From Acidobacteriota bacterium (GTDB taxonomy: Bacteria > Acidobacteriota > Terriglobia > Bryobacterales > Bryobacteraceae): a stretch of DNA of 37,378 nt. The notes beneath the pieces are model-generated. The model did no database searches and was not told the origin of the DNA. It saw only the letters and a list, made by a program, of their open reading frames with translations. Where the stretch lies: positions 1 to 37,378 of the forward strand of contig CANIVU010000089.1 in assembly GCA_947470805.1 (NCBI GenBank). Reading direction: 5' to 3'. Shown piece after piece: positions 32,366-37,378 of the stretch. Every line of letters begins with the position of its first letter. The stretch's first letter is position 1. The position numbers and the translations under genes were made by a program.

Positions 32366-33534
32366 ATCTTCACCATCTCCGTCTGCAGTGCGCCGGTCAC
32401 GCGCGCGTCGCGATCGCCCACGAACACATTCACTTCGCTGCGAATCCCGAACGCCGGCAAATAGATCCCCGGCTCCACCGAAAAACACGTCCACGGAATC
32501 ACGCGCCGCTCGTCATGCGTCTCCAGGTTGTCCATGTTCGCGCCGGACCCATGCACGTCCTCGCCAATGGAATGGCCGGTGCGGTGCACGAAGTATTCCG
32601 CCATGCCGTGCTCGCGAATGTGCCCGCGGCAGGCATCGTCCACCTCAAATCCGTACAGCGGAACGCCAGCGCCAATCGATGCTTGCACCTTCGCCACAGC
32701 CGCGTCGCGTGCGCCCGTGACAATCGAAAACACGCGCTGCACTTCGTCCGGAATCACCTCGCCCGTGTACCCGGTCCACGTCACGTCGTAGTAGACAGTC
32801 CCCGGCTTGTTCAACTTCGCCCACAGGTCGATCAACACCACATCGCCCTGCTGAATCACCTCATGGTTGTCCGCCATCGGCTCGTAATGCGGGTTCGACG
32901 CATTCGCGTTCACGCCCACAATCGGACCGTGATCGGTGAACAACCCGGCCCGCTCAAACGACTCCAAAATGAAGTTCTTGACGATGAACTCATTCACCGG
33001 TTCGCGCCCGCGCAACCGGTCGCCGATCTCCAAAAAGGCTGCCCGCCGGATCTCGTCCACTAGCACTCCGGCCGCCATATGCGAGTCCAACTTCTCCTGC
33101 GTCCACTTGGCCTCAAAGATCTGCACCAGGTTCGCCGACGTCACCACCTCCACGCCCTGCTCGCGGATCAGTTCCACCGTCCCGGCATCCACCATCGCCA
33201 CATACGGCACCGCGCACATCGGCGAATACTGCATCGCCACGCGCTTGCACCCGGCCAACAGCGTCGTCAGCCCATACACCTGGCGCGACCAGCTCGAATA
33301 GGTAGCCATCGTGCCCGGCAGCGCGTCCAGCATCCCCGGCTCAATCTGGTGCACCAGCTTCCGCGGCTCGCCGTTCGCGGGGATCAGGTAATACCACCGC
33401 CGCGTCGGGATGCGCGGCGCGTCAAAGCCCAGAACGCGGTACGCCAGCGGATCGCGTAAGTGGTGATCGAAAAACAGCCACCCGTCCAGTTTCTCTTCCC
33501 GCAACGCCTGTTGAATCGCCGCGACATTCATCAT
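32362..33534 (-). CDS. M24-family metallopeptidase (Xaa-Pro peptidase-like)
   Basis: This 390-aa creatinase/prolidase-fold peptidase is separate from the pepP-like gene near 15 kb. All five metal ligands are in place: Asp in VVLIDLWAKL, Asp in YYDVTWTGY, His in HRTGHSIGEDVHG, Glu in FSVEPGIYL and Glu in IRSEVNVFVG. The N-terminal domain (LDGWLFFDHHLRDPLAYRVLG) is the family's usual non-catalytic half. There is no signal peptide. The ATG overlaps the stop of the oligopeptide transporter gene by 4 bp. This suggests imported peptides are the substrates, an inference from context. Confidence 0.93.
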   Translation of the reverse strand: MMNVAAIQQALREEKLDGWLFFDHHLRDPLAYRVLGFDAPRIPTRRWYYLIPANGEPRKLVHQIEPGMLDALPGTMATYSSWSRQVYGLTTLLAGCKRVAMQYSPMCAVPYVAMVDAGTVELIREQGVEVVTSANLVQIFEAKWTQEKLDSHMAAGVLVDEIRRAAFLEIGDRLRGREPVNEFIVKNFILESFERAGLFTDHGPIVGVNANASNPHYEPMADNHEVIQQGDVVLIDLWAKLNKPGTVYYDVTWTGYTGEVIPDEVQRVFSIVTGARDAAVAKVQASIGAGVPLYGFEVDDACRGHIREHGMAEYFVHRTGHSIGEDVHGSGANMDNLETHDERRVIPWTCFSVEPGIYLPAFGIRSEVNVFVGDRDARVTGALQTEMVKI

Positions 33535-34997
33535 TTCGACTCTCCCATTAAGCCGCGCAGCGGCTTTACAAATACCGTCAGAACTACCGCCGCCGCAATC
33601 GCGAACAGCGCCACATACAGGAACAATTGTTCCAGTTTCATCGATTCGTAGAATCCGGACAACCGCCCGCCGATATAATTCCCAGTCGCAATCGACAGGA
33701 AGAAGACGCCCATGATCACGCCGCCCATTCGCGCCGGCGCCAGCTTCGTCATTGCCGACAGTCCCACGGGGCTCAAACAGAGCTCGCCGATCGTGTGCAG
33801 CAGATACGTCAACACCAGCCAGAACGGGCTTACTTTTTCACCGGCATCCGCCACCGCCGCCGGAGGCACCAGGATCAAAAATCCCAGCCCCACAAAAAGC
33901 AGCGCCAGCGCGAATTTCGCCGGCACGCTCGGCTCCCGCGGTCCCAGCTTGATCCACAGCACGGAGAACAAAGGCGCCAGAATCAACAGCCAAATCGAAT
34001 TCACCGATTGGAACCAACTAGACGGATACGCCATGCCGAACACCTCATTGCGCGTCCGCTCATCGGCGAACAAATTCAACGTCGACCCGGCCTGTTCAAA
34101 CGACGACCAGAACACTGCCGACGCAATCGACAGACATAAAATCACCGCGATGTTCTTCCGCTCCTGCCCCGGCATCGCCGCCCGGAACAGCACCACGAAA
34201 ATCCCCACAAAGCTCAGCGCCATCAACACCGAAAACCCATCCGCGATGCCCGCGATGGAAACCGATGTCACGCCAGAAGTCTGCAAAAAGCCCAGCAAAA
34301 GCGGCAGTCCCACCACCGCGCCCAGCCCCAGCGCCAACTGCTTCTTCTCCTCCGCCCCCGGCGGCGTTGCCGTCTTTAGCCCGGCCTCGCCCAGAAACCG
34401 CTGCGTCAGTACATACTGAATGAGCCCCACCGACATCCCCACCGTAACCAGCAGAAACGCCCATCGCCAACTGATCGTCTGGCCCACATAGCCGATCACC
34501 AACGGCGCCAAAAAGGCGCCCAGATTGATGCCCATGTAGTAGAGCGAAAATCCCGCGTCGCGCCGCGTGTCCCCCTTCGCATATAGCGCGCCCACCATCG
34601 TGCTGGCGTTGGTCTTCAATAGCCCCGTACCCACACAGATCATGCCCAGGCCCAGATAAAACGTCCACATCAGCGGCGCCGCCAACAGCGCATTCCCAGC
34701 CGCGATAATGATGCCCCCATACAGCACCGCCTTCCGCTGCCCCAGGATTCGATCGGCCACCCAGCCCCCCGGCAAACTCAGCAGATACACCGACGCCGTG
34801 AAGATCCCATAGATAGCCCCAGCGGTGGTCTTATCCATCCCCAGCCCGCCGTTTTGCAGCTGTGCCGTCAAATACAGAATGAGAATCGCCCGCATCCCGT
34901 AATAGCTGAACCGCTCCCACATCTCCGTAAAGAAGAGCGTGGATAGTCCGCGCGGATGCCCGAAAAACGAAGTGTCGCCTACGGATTGCGTTGCCAT
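33531..34997 (-). CDS. POT-family proton-coupled oligopeptide transporter
   Basis: This 488-aa major-facilitator-type membrane protein imports di- and tripeptides with protons. The family signature ExxERFxYYG is at TEMWERFSYYGMRAILILYL near residue 24. GGWVADRILGQRKAVLYGG and FSLYYMGINLGAFLAPLVIGYVG are the second conserved motif region. About 14 hydrophobic segments can be counted. Its stop overlaps the start of the M24 peptidase, giving a likely uptake-and-digest pair. Its start overlaps the upstream ABC ATPase by 19 bp. Confidence 0.95.
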   Translation of the reverse strand: MATQSVGDTSFFGHPRGLSTLFFTEMWERFSYYGMRAILILYLTAQLQNGGLGMDKTTAGAIYGIFTASVYLLSLPGGWVADRILGQRKAVLYGGIIIAAGNALLAAPLMWTFYLGLGMICVGTGLLKTNASTMVGALYAKGDTRRDAGFSLYYMGINLGAFLAPLVIGYVGQTISWRWAFLLVTVGMSVGLIQYVLTQRFLGEAGLKTATPPGAEEKKQLALGLGAVVGLPLLLGFLQTSGVTSVSIAGIADGFSVLMALSFVGIFVVLFRAAMPGQERKNIAVILCLSIASAVFWSSFEQAGSTLNLFADERTRNEVFGMAYPSSWFQSVNSIWLLILAPLFSVLWIKLGPREPSVPAKFALALLFVGLGFLILVPPAAVADAGEKVSPFWLVLTYLLHTIGELCLSPVGLSAMTKLAPARMGGVIMGVFFLSIATGNYIGGRLSGFYESMKLEQLFLYVALFAIAAAVVLTVFVKPLRGLMGESK

Positions 34998-36169
34998 TGA
35001 ATCTCCGTGTTCAATTGAATCATTCCAGCCGTGTCGCGGTGATCGATCACCGCAAAGCTCAGCGAGTCATCGATCCAGTCCTGACTCGCCCCATCGGCGT
35101 GCTGCGTGGCAACCGTCAGTGTATATTCCGCCCGGCTTAACAGGCAATCCAGCGCGAACTGAATCTCCAGCACATCCCCCGCCGCATACGTCCCCAACTC
35201 CACCTTTTCCACCTTCGTGTTCGTCCCATAGACGTCCACGCCCAGCCGGTTCCGGATCAACATCCCCACCATCGGCGCGTCGCAGTCCTTCGCAAACACC
35301 GCCCGCACCCGAATCGTCGCCCGCTCCCCGCTCAGCAGACTCGTCGCCTCTTCCCCGCGCCCATTCAAAATCACAATCGATTCAATCCGGCTCGTCCCAT
35401 CCCCGTGCCGATAACTGCCACCCTCGGCCGGCGTATCGCGCAGTTGCAACTCATGCACCAGCCCCACATACCGGTTCACAATATCGCTCGGCTTGCCCAC
35501 CGCCGCTACTTCCCCATGCAGCATCAACGCCGCCCGGTCCGCCAGCCGCTTCACGATTCCCAAATCGTGCGACACAAACAAAATCGTCACTTTCCGTTCT
35601 TTCAACTCTTCCAGCTTCCGCACGCAGCGATTCGCAAAAATCGCATCCCCCACCGCCAGCGCCTCGTCCACAATCAGCACCTCAGGCTCCACGTGGATCG
35701 CCGTCGAAAACGCCAGCCGCACATACATGCCGCTGGAATACTCCTTCACCGGCCGGTCAATAAAAGCGCCAATCCCCGCAAATTCTTCAATCTTCGGAAA
35801 CGCTGTCTCCACCTCCGCCCGGCTCAGCCCCATGATCTCGCCGTTCAGAAACACGTTCTCCCGCCCCGTGAACTCCGGGTTGAACCCCGCGCCCAACTCC
35901 AACAGCGCCGCAATGCGGCCCGACGTCAACACCCGCCCCCGCGTCGGCTGCATGATCCCCGCCACAATCTGCAACAGCGTCGACTTCCCGCTGCCATTCG
36001 GTCCCACCAGCGCAAACACTTCCCCCGGTTCCACCCGCAGGTTCACATCGCGCAGCGCCCAGAACTCGCGGCCCCGCTCTTCTCCAATCAATGGCAACAG
36101 CGCCACTAAACGGTCGGCCGGGCGCTCATAGAGCGAATAGACTTTCGAAACGTGCTGAACAGAGACCAA
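34979..36169 (-). CDS. Wzt-type polysaccharide export ABC ATPase with C-terminal sugar-binding domain
   Basis: This is a 396-aa ABC ATPase. Walker A GPNGSGKST is at 56-64, signature-like YSSGMYVRLAFS and Walker B VLIVDEALAVGD follow. The N-terminus with WALRDVNLRVEPGEVFALVG and LLELGAGFNPEFTGRENVFLNG is the Wzt/TagH subtype. The C-terminal ~130 residues (from about 260) match the beta-sandwich that reads the end of O-antigen chains in Wzt. No Wzm permease or glycosyltransferase adjoins it, which is unusual. The only available start is TTG at 36169, since an in-frame stop lies four codons upstream. It diverges from the beta-propeller gene. Confidence 0.92.
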   Translation of the reverse strand: MVSVQHVSKVYSLYERPADRLVALLPLIGEERGREFWALRDVNLRVEPGEVFALVGPNGSGKSTLLQIVAGIMQPTRGRVLTSGRIAALLELGAGFNPEFTGRENVFLNGEIMGLSRAEVETAFPKIEEFAGIGAFIDRPVKEYSSGMYVRLAFSTAIHVEPEVLIVDEALAVGDAIFANRCVRKLEELKERKVTILFVSHDLGIVKRLADRAALMLHGEVAAVGKPSDIVNRYVGLVHELQLRDTPAEGGSYRHGDGTSRIESIVILNGRGEEATSLLSGERATIRVRAVFAKDCDAPMVGMLIRNRLGVDVYGTNTKVEKVELGTYAAGDVLEIQFALDCLLSRAEYTLTVATQHADGASQDWIDDSLSFAVIDHRDTAGMIQLNTEIQWQRNP

Positions 36170-36199
36170 CCTATCAGCTTAGCGATACACTCAACCCAA

Positions 36200-37186
36200 A
36201 TGCGCGCCGCCCTGTTCGCCCTCTCGCTCCTCACCGCCTCCGCCGCCGATATTCTGCTCGTCGTCGAAAAGAATAACGACTCCGTCGGCTTCTACAATCT
36301 CGCCACCGGCGCCCCCGTCGCCAGCGTCAAAGTCGGCCACATTCCGCACGAATTCGTCTTTTCCGCCGACGGAAAATCCCTCTACGTCACCAACTACGGC
36401 ACCGCCCGCTGGACCGACGACGCGCCCGGCGGCAACACCATCTCCATCATCGACCTCGCCACCAAACAAGTCACCGGCGAAATCAACCTCGGCCAATACC
36501 ACCGCCCCCATGGCATCGAACTCGGCCGCTCCGGCAAACTCTACGTCACCTGCGACCTGCCCTCGGCCGTTCTCATCATCGATCCGCTCCAACGCAAAAT
36601 CGAACGCGCCATCCCCTACGCGGCCAAGGTTCTCCCCCACATGCTCGCCCTCACCCGCGATGAAAAGAAGTTCTACACCGCCAACGCCGGCAACGCCGCC
36701 ATCACCGTCCACGATCTCAAAACCGGCCTGTCTAAACACCTCGAAGTCGGCGGCGTCCCCATGGGCCTCGCCCTCACCGGCGACGAGAAAACGATCTACG
36801 TTGCCACCCGCACTGCGGACACGGTGGTCGAAATCGACACGCAAAAATGGGCCATCCGCCGCACGCTTAATATCGAAGGCCAGCCCGTCCGCCTCCAACT
36901 CCTCCCCGGCGAAAAGCAGATCCTCGCCAGCCTCATCGTCGATGGCGCCATGGCCGTCATCGACCTCAAATCCGGCAAGGAAATCAAACGCCTCAAAGTC
37001 GGCCTCAACGCCGAGGGCATGCACATCGACCCGCGCACCAACGAAGGCTTCGTCTCCGCCCAGGGAGAAAAACGTGTCGTGCGCTTTTCCCTCAAAACAT
37101 TCGAAAAAAATGGGGTCGTGGCCACCCAGGAGCGGCCCGACCCCATTCTTATTTGGAGACCAGTGGGGTCAGCCAACTCCCGCTAA
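36200..37186 (+). CDS. Secreted YVTN/YncE-type beta-propeller protein
   Basis: This 328-aa protein has a signal peptide (MRAALFALSLLTASA) followed by about seven YVTN-like repeats, such as VFSADGKSLYVTNYG, LGRSGKLYVTC, LTRDEKKFYTANAG, LTGDEKTIYVATRT and VDGAMAVIDL. Such propellers bind proteins or ligands in the periplasm, and some help lactonase or cytochrome systems; the partner here is unknown. An in-frame ATG at 36152 would add 16 residues ahead of the signal peptide and is rejected. The last ~25 residues, after SLKTFEKNGV, run through an inverted repeat and look like a fortuitous tail, so the natural end may have been altered. Confidence 0.9.
   Translation: MRAALFALSLLTASAADILLVVEKNNDSVGFYNLATGAPVASVKVGHIPHEFVFSADGKSLYVTNYGTARWTDDAPGGNTISIIDLATKQVTGEINLGQYHRPHGIELGRSGKLYVTCDLPSAVLIIDPLQRKIERAIPYAAKVLPHMLALTRDEKKFYTANAGNAAITVHDLKTGLSKHLEVGGVPMGLALTGDEKTIYVATRTADTVVEIDTQKWAIRRTLNIEGQPVRLQLLPGEKQILASLIVDGAMAVIDLKSGKEIKRLKVGLNAEGMHIDPRTNEGFVSAQGEKRVVRFSLKTFEKNGVVATQERPDPILIWRPVGSANSR
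37109..37147. repeat. Inverted repeat in and after the beta-propeller tail
   Basis: AATGGGGTCG (37109-37118) pairs with CGACCCCATT (37138-37147), and GGCC at 37120-37123 with GGCC at 37134-37137, leaving one bulged base. A related TGGGGTCAGCC lies just beyond, at about 37164-37174. It pairs with GCTGACCC at 37205-37212. The clustered GGGGTC units suggest a dispersed repeat family or an element end rather than ordinary coding sequence. Confidence 0.5.
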
Positions 37187-37202
37187 CGGTAGAATCAATT
37201 GC

Positions 37203-37277
37203 ATGCTGACCCGCCTGTATCTGGACAACTCGGCGCGTGTCAACGACTTTGAGACAGTCGGTCAAGGAGTTTACTGA
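37203..37277 (+). pseudogene. Possible remnant of an AAA/ABC-type ATPase gene start
   Basis: A 24-codon frame reads MLTRLYLDNSARVNDFETVGQGVY then stops. It resembles the N-terminal MLTRLYxDNFRC.LVNFE of OLD/AAA-type ATPases found in defence and mobile loci, but the sequence departs after DN and no P-loop follows. The rest of the window to 37378 shows no recognisable gene. This is a weak resemblance; a chance frame is possible. Confidence 0.3.
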
Positions 37278-37378
37278 GTATCGTCGTTTGTTGTTGTTGG
37301 TTTGTTGATCCAGGCGTGCGCTGGGGCAAGCGGGGATTTGGGTGGATGCTTAACGAACCGTTCCGGGTGAACGAGATA

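Overview
The window is dense, GC-rich bacterial chromosome with almost no non-coding DNA. It looks like Acidobacteriota, probably the Solibacter/Bryobacter group. This is inferred from the very large TonB-receptor-like protein with a carboxypeptidase-regulatory N-terminus, the DUF1080, Abhydrolase_10 and ceramidase-like secreted enzymes, the VIT/vWA protein next to an ECF sigma factor, and many secreted single-domain proteins. No rRNA, tRNA, CRISPR array, prophage or intact insertion sequence was seen.

Layout. 1-5.6 kb: 5' part of msrA (cut by the window edge), a 1163-aa outer-membrane receptor, a SUKH/SMI1-KNR4-like protein, a uridine-kinase-like P-loop kinase and a secreted YCII protein. 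5.7-7.5 kb: a compact nitric-oxide module of group I truncated haemoglobin, a [2Fe-2S]/FAD/NAD reductase and an NsrR-type Rrf2 repressor, preceded by a textbook NsrR operator. 7.5-12 kb: DinB, a metallo-beta-lactamase-fold enzyme, DUF1080, glutaminyl cyclotransferase and an acyl-CoA (malonyl-CoA-like) synthetase. 12-13 kb: a BrnT/BrnA toxin-antitoxin pair and a small HAD phosphatase. 13-17.5 kb: a minus-strand operon (conserved membrane protein, quinone oxidoreductase, Xaa-Pro peptidase, accB, accC). 17.5-21.5 kb: ECF sigma factor, Pro/Ala-rich membrane protein and VIT-vWA protein. 21.5-27.7 kb: a cysteine-less Mrp ATPase, a secreted alpha/beta hydrolase, tsaD, queA and a ceramidase-like protein. 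27.7-31.5 kb: tldE/tldD and two convergent peroxiredoxins. 31.6-37.4 kb: a membrane protein, an M24 peptidase, a POT transporter, a Wzt-type ABC ATPase, a YVTN-type beta-propeller, then repeat-like DNA and a possible gene remnant.

The most notable items are: (1) a periplasmic peroxiredoxin interrupted by an in-frame TGA exactly at the peroxidatic cysteine, followed by a SECIS-like hairpin, so very likely a selenoprotein; (2) the NsrR-controlled split NO-dioxygenase candidate; (3) strong hairpins at every convergent gene junction, most of them buried in the coding tail of the opposing gene; (4) a reversal of GC skew between roughly 22 and 27 kb that does not follow gene direction, as expected at a replication terminus or an inversion boundary; and (5) an Mrp-family ATPase without any cysteine.
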